DNA from: Phymorhynchus buccinoides
Taxonomy: Eukaryota; Mollusca; Gastropoda; Neogastropoda; Raphitomidae
Length of the DNA: 64,000 bases
Direction of reading: 5' to 3'
NCBI GenBank assembly: GCA_017654935.2
Contig: CM065697.1
Location: forward strand, 44,229,568-44,293,567
Below the pieces are notes generated by a model that had not been told where the DNA came from, made no database searches, and saw only the letters and a program-made list of their open reading frames with translations. Positions 13,037 through 47,292 of this stretch are shown one piece after another (the stretch's first letter is position 1; each line of letters starts with the position of its first letter). The position numbers were made by a program, and so were the translations under genes.

Positions 13037-13179
13037 TGTAAGAAAGAAAGGCCTTTTGAATGAAAATTGGGTTTAACGTCCGCTCAGCACTGCCATTTGG
13101 GACGAAACCATCAACCAAGCATCGTTCACCAGATATAAATATATTTAAAAGGCGTTTTCCCCTATTTGTAATAATAATA

Positions 13180-13860
13180 ATCATATAGTAATAAGGCAAG
13201 TGTCTGTGTGTGTGTCTGAAACACAAAACGGGCCTTATAACTCTGCCGTTTTTCGACCGAATCTCTTCAAATTTGCTATGAGCCCTAACGGGGGGATGGC
13301 AACCGAGGCGGCCGTGTCATTTGCGCGGTTTGTCAAATGCGCGAAACGCGTATCCGCCGGCCTCTCGGCGCCCGTATTTGGACGGTAGATGACCGGAGAT
13401 TGTGACTATCTGTGTGCCAAACCGGAAGCGAATCGATTCATAAACGCGTGCGATATACGCCGCTTTACCTTTTCATAAATAACTGCCGTTTCTTAGCCGA
13501 ATCGCTTCAAATTTGCTGTCAGACTTGCTGTGGCCGGGGTAAAGCCTGGCAGCAAATTTGAAGAGAATCGGGAGAGCGCATCACTCTCAGAGCAGCGCCA
13601 ACGGGAAACGGGGCCTTATAACTCTGCTGTTTCTTAACCGAATCGCTTCAAATTTGCTCTACTCAGCGTTACCAGTACTTGGCGTTACTGTTACTAGGCG
13701 TTACCGTTACTAGGGAGAGCGCGTCACTCTCAGAGCAGCGGCAACGGGAAACGCCGTTTCTTAACCAAATCGCGTCAAATTTGCTGTACTCAGCGTTACC
13801 AGTACTTGGCGTTACCGTTACTAGGCGTTACCGGTACTCGGAGTTGCGCTAGTAGACATT
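13180..13860. repeat. 0.65-kb direct repeat, copy A
   Basis: Starts ATCATATAGTAATAAGGCAA and includes CGAATCGCTTCAAATTTGCT several times. It ends in a short GGCGTTACCGTTACTA tandem. Copy B lies at 14125-14732 in the same orientation, about 85-90% alike by eye. GC-rich compared with flanks. Confidence 0.8.
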
Positions 13861-14124
13861 TATATAGCGCACGTTCCATGCGAACTACTCGTGTAGCAGT
13901 TTTATGTCGAGATGCTAAGGGAATTCAGTGTTCTCTCAAAGGGCTTTTACTTCCCATTAACCCCACTTAGGAGACTGTATGAATGCCATGTCTAGTAGTA
14001 TGAGTTCGGAAAAAGAACAAAAGTTAAGAAATGAAATCGCACAAGGATGCACACCAGAAGGGGTATTAGAGGCAAACAAACTCTAAAGCCTGGTACACAG
14101 TACATTCAAATTTTCCGCGCAGAA

Positions 14125-14732
14125 ATCATATAGTAATAAGGCAAGTGTCCGTGTGTGTGTGTGAAACACAAAACGGGCCTTATAACTCCGCCGTTTTTCG
14201 ACCGAATCGCTTCAAATTTGCTATGAGCCCTAACGGGGCGATGGCAACGGCAACCGAGGCGGCCGTGTCATTTGCGCGGTTTGGCAAATGCGCGAAACGC
14301 GTATCCACTGGCCTCTCGGCACCCGTATCTCCGGTATTTCTGGACCGATTGCCTTCAAATTTGGCAGGTAGATGACCGGGGACGGTGACTATCGATGTGC
14401 CAAACCGGAAGCGAATCGATTCAGAAACGCGCGCGATATACGCCGCTTCACCTTTTCACAAATACCTCCGCCGTTTCTTAACCGAATCGCTTCCAATTTG
14501 CCGTCAGGCTTGCTGTGGCCGGGGCAAAGCCTGGCAGGAAATGTGAAGAGAATCGGGAGAGCGCGTCACTCTCGGAGCAGCGCCAACGGGAAACGGGGCC
14601 TTATAACTCCGCCGTTTCTTAACCGAATCGCTTCAAATTTGCTGTACTCAGCGTTACCAGTACTTGGCGTTACCGTTACTAGGCGTTACCGTTACTAGGC
14701 GTTACCGGTACTCGGCGTTGCGCTAGTAATAA
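14125..14732. repeat. 0.65-kb direct repeat, copy B
   Basis: Same order of blocks as copy A, including CAAACCGGAAGCGAATCGAT and the GGCGTTACC tandem. A 240-bp spacer between the copies contains a TTTATATAGCGC repeat fragment. Confidence 0.8.
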
Positions 14733-14787
14733 GTAAAAGAAAGAAGGGGGGGGAAACGGATTAGTGGAATATGGACACGTCCGCTTA

Positions 14788-14953
14788 CCCTATTTTTCTG
14801 ACTATAAGGCAATACTTTTTTCCCCAAGACTCAGACCCCTGCGCCTTATAATGTGGCTAATGAAATAGTAAGAAAATATAGTAACAAAATCTGAAATTTG
14901 GGGGGTGCGCCTTATACGAAGGTGCGCCGTATAGTTAGAAAAATACGGTATTT
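14788..14953. mobile_element. TATAAGGCG-family MITE, complete copy
   Basis: The ends are inverted: TACCCTATTTTTCTGACTAT on the left and ATAGTTAGAAAAATACGGTA on the right. TATAAGGCGCA-type motifs occur repeatedly inside. Other copies: 17868-18000, 26324-26357 with 32384-32526, and 45498-45903. Confidence 0.7.
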
Positions 14954-15499
14954 TTTCTTCTTTTATTTTATTTATTTACTGATTGCGTGTGGGTTTTCGC
15001 GCCGAACATCTGCATGTACATGTACACGGCCTAAACGTTATCACAAGGCTCGGCAATCTTGTATTTTAGAAAAAAACCATGTTTATGACCCTCAAACTGA
15101 GTCAGCTTCTTTCAGTTTCATGAAAATAATCCTATTCCTAGGCTGATCCCTACCCTATCCCTCTCCTGAGAATGGCAGAATCATGAGAATGTTTCTTCTC
15201 AGTGAAAAGTTTGAATGCGAAAAATGTGGGGGGGGGGGGGGGGGGGGGGTAAAATGGGAAGATAGTCTATCATGATCTAAGGCTCGATGAAATGCCAGCC
15301 TCAGTGGCTTTCTTGAATCACTGGTGTTTACAGTGCGTATTGTCAAATGATGGGCCATTCCTGCTTGGGATGTTAGTGGGTTATTGATTTGTTGTTGTGC
15401 ACGAATTGATAGCGTGTAGGAACAGGTAAATGTTGGTGTGGAGCTATGGGCAAACGTTGAGGGGGGGATAGATGGAAGGGGAGGGGTGAGAGATTATGG

Positions 15500-15715
15500 T
15501 AGAATGGATTGAGTGTGTGAGTGTGTGTCTGTCTCTGTGTGTGTGTGTCTGTCTGAGTGTGTGTGTGTCTCTGTGTGTGTGTCTGTCTGAGTGTATGTGG
15601 GGGGGGGGGGGAGTCTGTGAGAGAGAGAGAGAGAGAGAGAGAGAGTATGTGTCTGTCTGTGTGTGTGTGCGCGTGCGCGCGCGTGTGTGTGTGTGTTTCA
15701 CACTGTGTGCGTGTG
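15500..15715. repeat. (GT)n/(GTCT)n and (GA)n compound microsatellite
   Basis: GT-rich tract with an internal G12 and (GA)n block. Confidence 0.9.
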
Positions 15716-15856
15716 TTTGCTTCCGTGCACTTTCACACCAGCGTTAATAATTTGCTATGAACAGCGTTGACATCTGTTTCAGCGTTTATTGTATTCGGGC
15801 CGTAAACTGTATGCTCAAGTGTTGTTTCGGGTTTTTAATTTGCATACTAAATCACT

Positions 15857-16619
15857 TTGGCAATGCAAATACATGTGTGTGTGTGTGTCTGTCTGTACAC
15901 AGATGGTGTAGTCTCGACTGAAGGGACTACAGACGTAAACACAAACTGGAGATATATCGCCTCACTCTCGCCTTCATCAGTGGATAGACCAAGGAGTAGT
16001 AGCACCCACATTCTTCATCATCATCATCATCGTCGTCACCATCACTTCTGACATCTGGAGCTGCACCAGATGACGTCCAAGGTGTCCCTCCGTCAAGCCT
16101 CGCAGGTAGTGTAGCTGTGAACCCTTTCTGATGAATTCTGTGGTGGGAAAAAGTGTGAAAAAATCCAACCGCAGTTTTTCAACCAGTGTTGATCCGGAGT
16201 TGAATCCCGACAGCGGAGTTGAATCCTGACAGCTTCTTCCAACTTCGACAGCAACCGAGCTCACCTTCAATCCCTCAAGGAATAAATAAGTAAAAGAGGG
16301 GGGCAATCCGGCAAAGATAAAGGCGTAATAATTGTGTGTGTGTGTTAAAGAAAACCCAAAGCTGAGTGTGCTAAGCCGGAGAGGAGAACTTGGAGTAACT
16401 TGCTGTGTGTGAAAAGTTGAGTGTTTCGATGAAAAGAATCTTGAGTACCATTCGTGTCTGAAAAAGAAAAAAGACGAAAAAGGAAGTGTGTACCAAAAAA
16501 AACGGCTTTTCGTGTGAGTGACTTTGGCCGAGTACTGTGATGGTTCTGATCTCCCACCCTCCCCCACTGTCGTTGTTCCCATCCACCCCCCCACCACCAC
16601 CACCCCCACTCTCGCCACA
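15857..16619 (+). other. Probable 5' leader region of BCL9
   Basis: This stretch before the first coding exon has little repeat content apart from a CAT run near 16015-16040 (atcatcatc). It contains an in-frame stop at 16515-16517. No TATA box or initiator can be assigned with confidence, so the transcription start is not known. The start codon context (gccacaATGa) is favourable for animal translation. Confidence 0.35.
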
Positions 16620-38186
<21,567 letters not shown>

Positions 38187-38318
38187 GACACCCCCCACCC
38201 CCCTACCCCCCAACGTGTGTGAATTGCGGGAAATAGTGTGTATGGTTGTGTCGTGCTAGAATGTGTGCTGGTTTTGAACCAAGGAAGACTGTGCTCAAAC
38301 AAAAGGATGATCGGAGAT

Positions 38319-38324
38319 AATAAA
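38319..38324 (+). promoter_or_regulatory. Candidate poly(A) signal AATAAA for BCL9
   Basis: The canonical hexamer lies 133 bp after the stop codon. It is the first one downstream of the coding region; use is inferred. Confidence 0.4.
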
Positions 38325-39008
38325 CTACATATATGCGGTGTGCTTCTCATCTCGCTCTCACTTGCAGCAGAAAACGTAAAAGAAAACCTCTCGTGCCTCA
38401 AGAATTACAAAAAAAGAAAATTACGCATATATATTGCACTACAACTAGCTTTGTGTGGTGAAAGCATTTTTTTTTTTTTTCCCACGGTTTTCTGAAGAAG
38501 AAAAGAAAGATGTTATTTTGCATTTGTTACTGAAAAGCGCTTTCTACGAAGGTGCATCCATTTGATTAATCTTAATGAAACGAAAGAATATGGAGACAAA
38601 TTGTGTGTGGGGCAAACCAACTTGCTAAGCGTGTGTGAAACCCCTCTATGATGTGAGCAAGCTATGGTGGAAATTCTAGCAGAGTTTAACAGGTCCCACA
38701 GTGTCCCACACAGCAGCATCGCGTGTAGCTGAGGCGTCGTGTATTCATGATCAGTGATTCTACGTTATACCGGGCTTCAGCTTAGGGCTGGAAACAGCAT
38801 CGCAGGGTGGTGCTTACCTTTTATCATTGTGTGCGTTGTGACCTTCTCAAACTGTGTACATACATAACGGAATCAGTGAACAAAATGTGTAGCGTGATGT
38901 TACGATTATTATTGTGCCGTTTCTCTCTCTCGTCTGTCCCTCAGCACGTGTGTAATGATGAAACAGCTGCGTTGATCGGACTTTTAAAAAAACGTTATTT
39001 GGCTGGCG

Positions 39009-39009
<1 letters not shown>

Positions 39010-39042
<33 letters not shown>
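39010..39042. repeat. Poly-T tract followed by (TA)n
   Basis: Thirty-three T bases then ATATATATATAT. On the other strand it could be the A-tail of a retrocopy, but no body is seen. Confidence 0.9.
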
Positions 39043-39043
<1 letters not shown>

Positions 39044-39624
39044 GAATATATATATATATATCAGCCAAACTGAATCCAGGCCAGCAGTACTCTTTGTTTG
39101 ATTCTTATTAGGCTTGAGTAGGACTGTCTCCTCTTCGCTATACCATAATTTGATTGATTGTCAACGAATTGTCTGTCTGTCGTTTGTCTGACCATTACAG
39201 CACCCCATCCCCACCCCTCCTTTCAGCTTCCCCCTTTCCCGACATAACGATGATGTCCACTTGTTAGTGAAGCAGCTGTTGAATTTTTAGAGTGCATCAA
39301 ACCACACTGTCAGCAGTCAGCACCCCCCCCCTCCACCCGCCTCAGTCTCCCCCTCTCCACCCCTCCTGCTTTTTCTACCGCCACAAAAACTTTGCTTCCC
39401 AATCTCTCTTTAAAGACGTGGTTTTTTTTTAAAAGTGCGAGTCTAGGGGTACTGCCGCTGTGATAGCTTTGGCTGCGACTTTCTCTCTGCATTTAGTTGA
39501 TGTGGATTCTTGTGTGTTTTGTGTTATTTCTGTCCTGATATGCCAATGCCAGTACAGTGGGGTTGTTAACTAGTAGAATTATTATATTTCATTTGCATTT
39601 AAAATGAAAAGGGCGGGGTTCTCC

Positions 39625-39935
39625 CGTGGGGATGCCGGGGGGATCTTTTGTACAAATAGTTCCCCCACCTTCTGAAAGTTCTGTGCTTGTAATTTCCTAT
39701 AATTCTGTCATTCTCTTTGACTCTGCCTTTTCCCTTTGCTTACTGTCATCTGCTATCTCTATCTCACTGGTCCATTCTCCTGCCTTTTTTTCTCTATAAA
39801 TTCTTACAAAGATTTCTTCAGCCTAAGTTGGACATGCTGGGCCTAACTATTTCTTAGTTAGGCGCATGATGGCAGCATGACGCATCTACGCTCATATGAC
39901 AGGAAACTGTCTGAGCGAACGAAGAAGAAGAAGAA
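39625..39935 (+). mobile_element. AAG-tailed dispersed element, copy 3
   Basis: Full set of family blocks from TCCCGTGGGGATGCCGGGG to GTCTGAGCGAACG(AAG)n, with ATGATGGCAGCATGACGC before the end. Confidence 0.7.
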
Positions 39936-41313
39936 AGGGGTGGGGTGGGGGCGTTTTGTTGTATTTTTGTGTGTTTTGTTTGATGCACGAAGTGTCGGTT
40001 GACCAGTTTGACAGGTGCTGCAAGGCCTGCGGTATTGCCCTTTGTTCATATCCACGAACTTACAGTACAGTGATTGCCTGAATGTCATCAGCTTGCAGGG
40101 TTTGGGTTTGTTGAGGGTTTGTTTTAAACAGGCTGCTTTTGTGTGTGTGTGTTTGCGTACTGTATGGTTTATGTTGACAAAAAAGGGCACACGGGAGTTC
40201 TCACTGATTTACTGTGTCATAGACATTTTGAAATTGTGTGTGTGTACGTATGATGTGTATGCATGTCTCAATTTGTGTGTGACTGTTGTGTATGTAAGAG
40301 ATGAAGCAGGTTTGCTTGGTAAATGCTCACATTTTTGTAAGACAGAAAACCTAACTTGAAAGATGCTTTGAGGAAAGAAAACTGTCGATTAATTTATCAT
40401 ATTCCCCTCTCTTTCTCCCTTCCCCCTCCCTTCCTTTCTTTTCTCGTCGGCTCAGACGCATTGACTTCTTTGACATTGGTTTGAAATGCGAGATCTAAGG
40501 AAGTGCAGAAACACTGATCCATCCTTATACCGTTAAATTAATTGGGTAATCATACAGTCCCTGAGAGATAAGTCAGTATAGTCTAGCGCCTCTGACTACA
40601 GTAACACGGTTCCATCTCTGCACAGTTACACACAGTTGGTTTTAGCAGGACTTAGGGAAAAGAATTAATTACATAATGATTTGAATCAAGCTATGGAAAG
40701 CTCTAACAATTTGTAGAAATTAGAACCTAGTGTTTCTTAGCCGTACAAAATGAACATCAGAATATGATTTAAAATGTGCAAGTGAAAAGAATTTAGGACT
40801 TCCTGCTGACGATTGGAGATTCACAAATATTTAATATTGAAGAACATTTTTTTCTTCTTCTTAAATTCAAAGAAAAACCAATGTGAAAAGCAAATTGATT
40901 ATGAATCTAGATGAAATTTTAAGATGATTTTTTATAAGAAACATGAGAATGAATTTCTTAGATTAAGAATGGAATGTAATGGTAACTTTTATGAAAGGAA
41001 TGCAAGTGTGGATTATTAACTGATATTTTTGAAATACCAAATTGGTGTTGATTAAACACATGTGAAAATTAAGAAAAGTTCAAATGGGTCGTATCCAGAT
41101 TGTACGGTATAATAATGCACTGTACTCTTTAGATTTGAGCACACTGAATGATAATAAAGCACCCAAACCAACAAGCTGACCCCAAGCTATAATCTTGAAG
41201 AACACGTTTCCATGAAATTAATCAACTTATCAAGGCAACAATTCCTAAAACTTTTTATCGACAACCTCTAAAATGAACATGAACAAGCACTAAGCACATT
41301 GCTATTAATGTGC

Positions 41314-41529
41314 CAGGGCTCCCAATCGTCCCGCAAAACAAGGGGTCCCAGGGACTCCTTCACTTACAGTATAGAGGATCCTAGAGGCGATAGAGGGTCC
41401 CAGTGGCATTGTGAATGCTAAAAAGAATTGTTCTAGTGCATCCCTGGGACCCCCTGCACAGTCTTTTAGATGGTCCTGTAGAATTTTAGTGCTTCATAGA
41501 CCCCCAAATGGGGGTCCCTGGGAGCCCTG
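41314..41529. mobile_element. CAGGGCTCCC-family MITE with 5-bp duplication TGTGC
   Basis: Complete TIRs; TGTGC at 41309-41313 and 41530-41534. Confidence 0.9.
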
Positions 41530-41534
41530 TGTGC

Positions 41535-42138
41535 ATTACATTCTAACAGCAGACCTGTTAGTTCTCTAGTGTGTATATTTGTTAAGAGTAAAACTAGAGA
41601 CAAATTCAAAGTGTATTATTTGTAGATTTATTGAAATTTCAATGGGAATGAAAACATTTCTACTTTTTAAATATCCTATTAAAATGTAATTCACATTCAG
41701 TCTTATTAGTAGCTTGATCCAGTTCTAATTAGTAAAAAGTTTAGTATCGTACTGATATTCACCAATAAGAAAGTTGATGTCTGATCCTTTTGTGTGTTGA
41801 TAGCAATGAAGATAACTATTTACCAAGTTAGTCTACTTTAAAATCATTTCAAGTTAGTCTACTTTAAAATCATTTTGAGTTAAAGTTTAGGCAGCGGTTG
41901 AGTGAATGAGAAACACACGGGTGCAACTTTTCCTGGTATACAAGGATTTCCTGTTTTTGAATTTTACCAGAAAAGGAAGTTCCTTTTTCTTTCAATTTGT
42001 CAAACAAGATCTTTGTGTGTCGACTGTATTTTTCAAACACTTTAAGATAAGCATTTGTATAAATTGTGGAAAAAGCAAACTAAAATACCTTCATGAATCA
42101 ATTCTTTATTCAGCTGCAGGGAGACATGACCCCTGGAC
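41535..42138. other. AT-rich intergenic DNA without a recognised gene
   Basis: A 20-bp block, AGTTAGTCTACTTTAAAATC, is tandemly duplicated near 41825-41872. Nothing else was recognised. Confidence 0.5.
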
Positions 42139-42240
42139 CCCCCCGTGGGGATACCGGGGGGTCTTCCATACAAATAGTTCCCCCACCTTCTGTGCTTGTA
42201 ACTTCCTCTAATCTGCCACTCTGCCTTTTCCCTTTGTGTA
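42139..42240 (+). mobile_element. AAG-tailed element, 5' fragment
   Basis: CCCCCGTGGGGATACCGGGG through CTGCCTTTTCCCTTTG, then truncated. Confidence 0.6.
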
Positions 42241-43029
42241 CAGCTCCGGTACTGGGTACAACTGACAGTGGGTTAATAAATTGTTTTATTTCTGGCAGTA
42301 CTTAATGTTGAAAAATATTTCAGTTTGATCATTCTGTGGATGAAATATTTAAGAATCTAGCAAGATCAAGCCACAGGCTTTAAACCTTTTCACTTGACTT
42401 TTAGTTTTAAAAAACTCGCCAAAAACAGGCAAAAAATGACGTCCATTTTGTTGCATCTCTGACTAGCCCACTTTTGGAGCATAATACACGTTTTTGGATT
42501 GCCTTGGGAAAAATAATCAATGGGTAGATTAAAAGAATCAGGACAAAAAAACTACCCCATGTTACTGTGTATGATCAAGAACGATCGATAAAGAAGATTT
42601 GTGGTGACAAAGTTTGTCTTGCGCTCATAACACGTCGCGTCACGGCCTAGCTTTCAAAGCAGACGATGCTTCTTTCAAGCCAGCACAACACAATACGTCA
42701 ATCCAACATTCCAATGATCTAGCCGCCTATAGAGAGCAAAACGGAACAGTGAAATCGCTTCAAAAATGAGCGCAGACAAACTTGTATGACCAATTTTTAA
42801 TCAGTCAAGTCTTGTGTCCCGGTCGTTATGAGCGCAAGACTCAACTTTTGCTGAAAGCTGAATCAACTTGTGGCCGATTTTTTGCTAACATCGTGAATTT
42901 GGGTACACAAATATGTAACGTCACTACTTTTTGCCATGTTGACTAGGGAACCGTTTTGAATTGTGGTGTCACACACTTTCATGCTTGGTTATGAGCGCAA
43001 GACTATCAAATTTTTCGCAGAAATCTTAT

Positions 43030-44110
43030 CAATCCTCAGCAGCAGAATAAAATTGTTTATACCAAGTTTTGAATATTTTGCTCAGAGCCATCAACAGCCT
43101 GTTACCTAACATAAAACTTGATACAACAACCTTGAAACACTCAAACAATCTGATACCAATCTCTGTCTTCACTGTGCGTGTATGTGGTGTCCCAGTTATG
43201 AGTGGAAGATAAATCATTCAAACATATTGTCCTGTAAATCAGTATTTGTTGGAAGCTAAGCCGCCAACACATGCATTTCAAATATAAATTTCAATAATGA
43301 TAATGAATAAAAGCAATATGATAACAATCTCTCTCTTAAATGCATTGCTCAAATGTGGTGTCCCAGTTATGAGCAACGTGGTGTCCCAGTTATGAGCAGA
43401 AGATAAATCATTGAAACATGTCCTGTAAATCAACTATTAGTTGGAAGCTAAGCCAACACATGCATTTCAAATATAAATTTCAATAATGATATGAATAAAA
43501 GCAATATGAAATAAATCTCTGTCTTCAATGTATTGTTCAAACATGGTGTCCCAGTTATGAGCAATGTGGTGTCCCAGTTATGAGCGGAAGATAAATCATT
43601 GAAACACATTATCCTGTAATATTTGGAACCTAAAGCCAACACATGCACTTCAAACATGAATTTGATACTGAAGAGAAGCAATATGATACCAATCTCTTGT
43701 CTTCAAGTTCAATATGTGTTTGCTTGAATCTGGTGTCCCAGTTATAAGCAATGTGGTGTCCCTGTAAATCAGATATTAGTTGGAAGTTAAGCCAACATGT
43801 GCATTTCAAATATAAATTTCAATAATGACACTGAATAAAAGCAATATGACACCAATCTGTCTTCACAGTGTGTTTGTTCGAATCTGGTGTCCCAGTGGCG
43901 TTATGAGCAGAAGATAAATCATTGAAACACATTGTCCCGTAAATCAGCTATAAGTTGGAAGCTAAGCCAACACATGCATTTCAAATATAAATTTGAACAA
44001 TGATAACTCAGATACTGAATAAAAGCAATCTGATACCAATTTGGTGTTTGTTTGTATGTGGCGTCCCAGTTATGAGTGGAAGATAAATCATTGAAACTCA
44101 TTATCCTGTA
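43030..44110. repeat. Diverged ~190-bp satellite
   Basis: About five irregular copies share GTGTCCCAGTTATGAGC, AGATAAATCATTGAAACA, TTGGAAGCTAAGCCAACA, CATGCATTTCAAATATAAAT and GAATAAAAGCAATATGA. Short frames in it are artefacts. Isolated TTATGAGCGCAAGACT-type motifs extend the signal to about 42620-44430. Confidence 0.8.
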
Positions 44111-44604
44111 AAGTAGCTAGCACTAAAAAACAAAACTAACACACAAATTTCTTTATATTTTAGTAAATTTTAGTCTGCAAAGTCAGTTTTTGGACTACAG
44201 TCATTTCACATGCATGAAATGAAAAGTAGTTACTTGAATCTTCTGCTCATAACGGTGTCCCAATTTTCATATGTTCAGATATTTAAGTTAACAAATTCTT
44301 CATAATAATGTTTGTCAATTTGGGATGTTTTTCATATCCTTAACATGCAAAACATTCATTTTGATCTGTGCACTTCAAAACTTGGCCATATTATGCATCA
44401 TTAGGACACCAAGTTATGAGCAGAAGTTTTGTGACATCTGAATTTCAATTCATCATAACAGTAAAACCACAAATGTTCTTGCTCCTAAAATCACTGAAAA
44501 CAACAGAAGAGAAGCCAGTCTTCAAACCAACATAAATTTAACCATGTATTTTGATTTTTAAATTTCAGTCTTACTGTCACACTATTTGTACCAGTATCAG
44601 AGCT

Positions 44605-44831
44605 GTACACCTTTGCTTTCTGTCATCTGCTATCTTTCTGACTTATTGGCCCCATTCTCCTGCCTTTTTTCCCAAAAAAATCTCTTCCAAATACTTTTTC
44701 TCCTTTGAGCTCCTCCGAAATCGGAATGTGTCGGCTGTATGCAGCGGGGGAGACCAGTGAAAACTGAAAACCGGACACATGCATACCTTACCCATTATGG
44801 CCATATGGCCTGGGAACGCAGAAGAAGAAGA
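44605..44831 (+). mobile_element. AAG-tailed element, diverged copy
   Basis: TTTCTGTCATCTGCTATCTT, CCATTCTCCTGCCTTTTTT and a final AGAAGAAGAAG match the family order. Directly followed by a CATGGGTGC-family fragment ending GTTGCATCCATG at 44887. Confidence 0.5.
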
Positions 44832-45497
44832 TTACCCCTGGACCCTGGCCTTTCAGGGTTTTTTATTTTGTGTAGTTGCATCCATGGTCAAACGTAGACT
44901 GGTGGAGCCGGATGACATTTTTCTGTGGACACCGCTACTAAAACATAAAAGTAAAACAAACGGAAAATCGATCTGGTAGATTTCATGTCGTGAGCCAAAA
45001 TATATATCATTTTATATGCCTTGTAAATGTCGTTTTTTTCCTCTCCCACCTTTAATTTATGCTCTACCATTTTTTAAAGCGTATTTATGATTCATTGATT
45101 CTTCCCCCACCCCTCTGTGTGAGTGTCAGTGCGTGTGTGTTGTGCGTGTAAAGGAAGGGATGCAATCGTGAGAGTGCAATGACTAGGAGAGTGCAAGTTG
45201 TTGTTTTGTTTCAATATACATGTACTTTCTCTCTTTTTCAAGTGTTCTGTACTGTCAGAACTTAGCTTTCCAGTGGAGAGCAGTGGTTTGAGTGTGGACG
45301 TGATGTGCGCTTGGCTTGGCAGGACAGATCTCTCTCAAGTCCCACAGGCTGTAGCACAACCCTGATCTATAACACAGAGGAGGAGGAGATCTTCCCACGC
45401 TGCTCAGGACATGTACTGTACGCCAATCACTGGGTTTACACTTCATCTTCTTTGGTGCGTTTCATTATTTTCTGTTCAGAACTTCAGTACATTGCCG

Positions 45498-45903
45498 TAT
45501 TTTACGGACTATAACAGTATAAGGCGATAGTTTTTCCCCCCTGCGCCAAGTTGTTCAATACTGGAATAATATTCAAAAATCTTCTGGACAAAGACACAAT
45601 GTCAAATTTTTATACTACTTTCATTCAATGAATAAAAAAAAAAGAAGAAAAAGTCCATTCCATATTTTTGTTAAATTTATAGTTTAGCTGTAGAAAAAAT
45701 GTTGGGGTGTGTGCCTTGTAAAACAGTGAAAATCGCTTAACTCAAAACTGAAATTCGCTTAACTCAAAACTGAAATTTTATTCTATATTTTAGATAAAAA
45801 GTTTTTTGGACATAAGGATTATTAAAGTGGGACCACAGAATTATTGTGAGTTATCCAGTCTTTTTGAGTTAGCAGGAATCCACTGTAGTTTGTAAAATAC
45901 GGT
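45498..45903. mobile_element. TATAAGGCG-family element containing a CAGTGGATTCC MITE
   Basis: The outer ends are CCGTATTTTACGGACTATAA and GTAAAATACGG. At 45724-45886 it contains repeated TTAACTCAAAACTGAAAT and an end GCAGGAATCCACTG-TA. Confidence 0.6.
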
Positions 45904-46471
45904 GCATGTATTGGTTTGGCCAGCCATTCTGTTTCTGTATTCGCAATCCAGTTATATCTGCAATGGAACGTTTCATGATTTATTAATCAGGTTGTGTGAG
46001 GTTTTGTTGATCAATATAAAATTGAACTTGGAATGGTGTTTTGGTTGTTTTTTCAGAGATGATGTTTTAGCCAATGAGTGTGTAGGTCTGTGGGAGGTGC
46101 AGTATCTCGATGGCAAGTGTACTTATTATTTCTGGTATTAGAGAGAATTTTAGAGAGAGAAAAAAAAAAAGCAATGACATTGACAGGCAAGGCTTTTAAT
46201 TCGTTTTGTTCCGATTATTTTCTTGCTTTATCAAATGCAAGGAAGACTTACGGTTAAAGAGTATTTATGTATTGGCAGCTGAAATGGTGTTTGCTTTGAT
46301 TGAACGGAGGTTATGTTCTGTTGTCCCATTTATTTGATGTAAAAACTTTGTTGTGTGTGTTCATTTTACCCCGTTAATTTATCATTAATATCAACCCAGA
46401 ATTAAACAGGAATGAAGTAAAGGGTATGTTAATGTAGTTGATCGATCATCACAGCACAGTTGTTGTTTCAT

Positions 46472-46745
46472 ACCTTGGCTTAAAGACTCCAGGGATCATT
46501 CCAACAGCACTTGAACACTATGGTAGAAATGCACCAGCTTGGGACGAGAACATTACGTGTGTGACCGGTTTTGATTACCCCGCCACACTCCGACTTCGGA
46601 GGATTTTGGACTGATGATGTTATGCTAGGAGCTTGCCATGGCTAAAGACAATCCCCGCATAACTATGCAGAACATAACATTTTGATGTAGCCTTGGTGTT
46701 CTAGCTTATGTCAATTGGTCTGACACAGCCAAGGCGAACAGCACA
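46472..46745. repeat. Second copy of the 1790-2095 dispersed repeat
   Basis: Same order of blocks: CAACAGCACTTGAACACTAT, ACATTACGTGTGTGACC, CACACTCCGACTTCGGAGGA, TTTTGATGTAGCCTTGGTG. Confidence 0.7.
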
Positions 46746-46811
46746 GTGTTTTTCCTTTCTGCTTCCACTCTTTCGTAACTTTCATCCAAATTAAATTCAA
46801 CTGTAATCTAT

Positions 46812-47292
46812 GAACTCATTGGAGTTATGACGGCAGATGTCTGCCGTCACTGTAAGTATCTGTTCAGGTCATGACGGCAGACAACTGTTGTCAGAATTTC
46901 TGATTTTTTTAACACACACAAATAACGCTATTCAACAAGGGAGTTAAAGCTTCGATTGTTTCCCTTAGACCGCGTTTCATAGCCATTTGGGCCTTATTTT
47001 AACAAGTTTCATTGAGTCATTTAGCAACAGCTATGTTTCTACATAAACAAAATGGCGGATACAAAAATCGGAAATTCTGTTTTGGGGTACTTTACTGAGC
47101 ATATTTTTTACACTAAAGAGACGAGTAAGCACACCAACTGTGTGTGGCATTCTATTTAGTAGACTTGTGCCTTTCTTTTGAAGAGTACTGTTTGACTCTG
47201 TCTTTTATTAATTATTTGGTAGTTATTTTTGAAAAAGTGGCCTGAAACGCGCGATTCCTGGGGTCAACGCGCACTATCTCCAATGAGTTAAC
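46812..47292. mobile_element. MITE with ACTCATTGGAG termini
   Basis: Left AACTCATTGGAGTTATGACG, right TATCTCCAATGAGTT. Close to the left end, TGACGGCAGATGTCTGCCGT(CA) is a perfect 10-bp inverted repeat with a 2-bp centre. Confidence 0.5.

Larger units (their letters stand above)
38187..41313 (+). other. Probable BCL9 3' UTR and flank
   Basis: Most of this is AT-rich unique sequence with one inserted dispersed repeat (39625-39935). Candidate poly(A) signals AATAAA are at 38319-38324 and 41153-41158; which is used cannot be decided by eye. A run of 33 T lies at 39010-39042, followed by a short (TA)n. No coding exon was seen. Confidence 0.5.
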
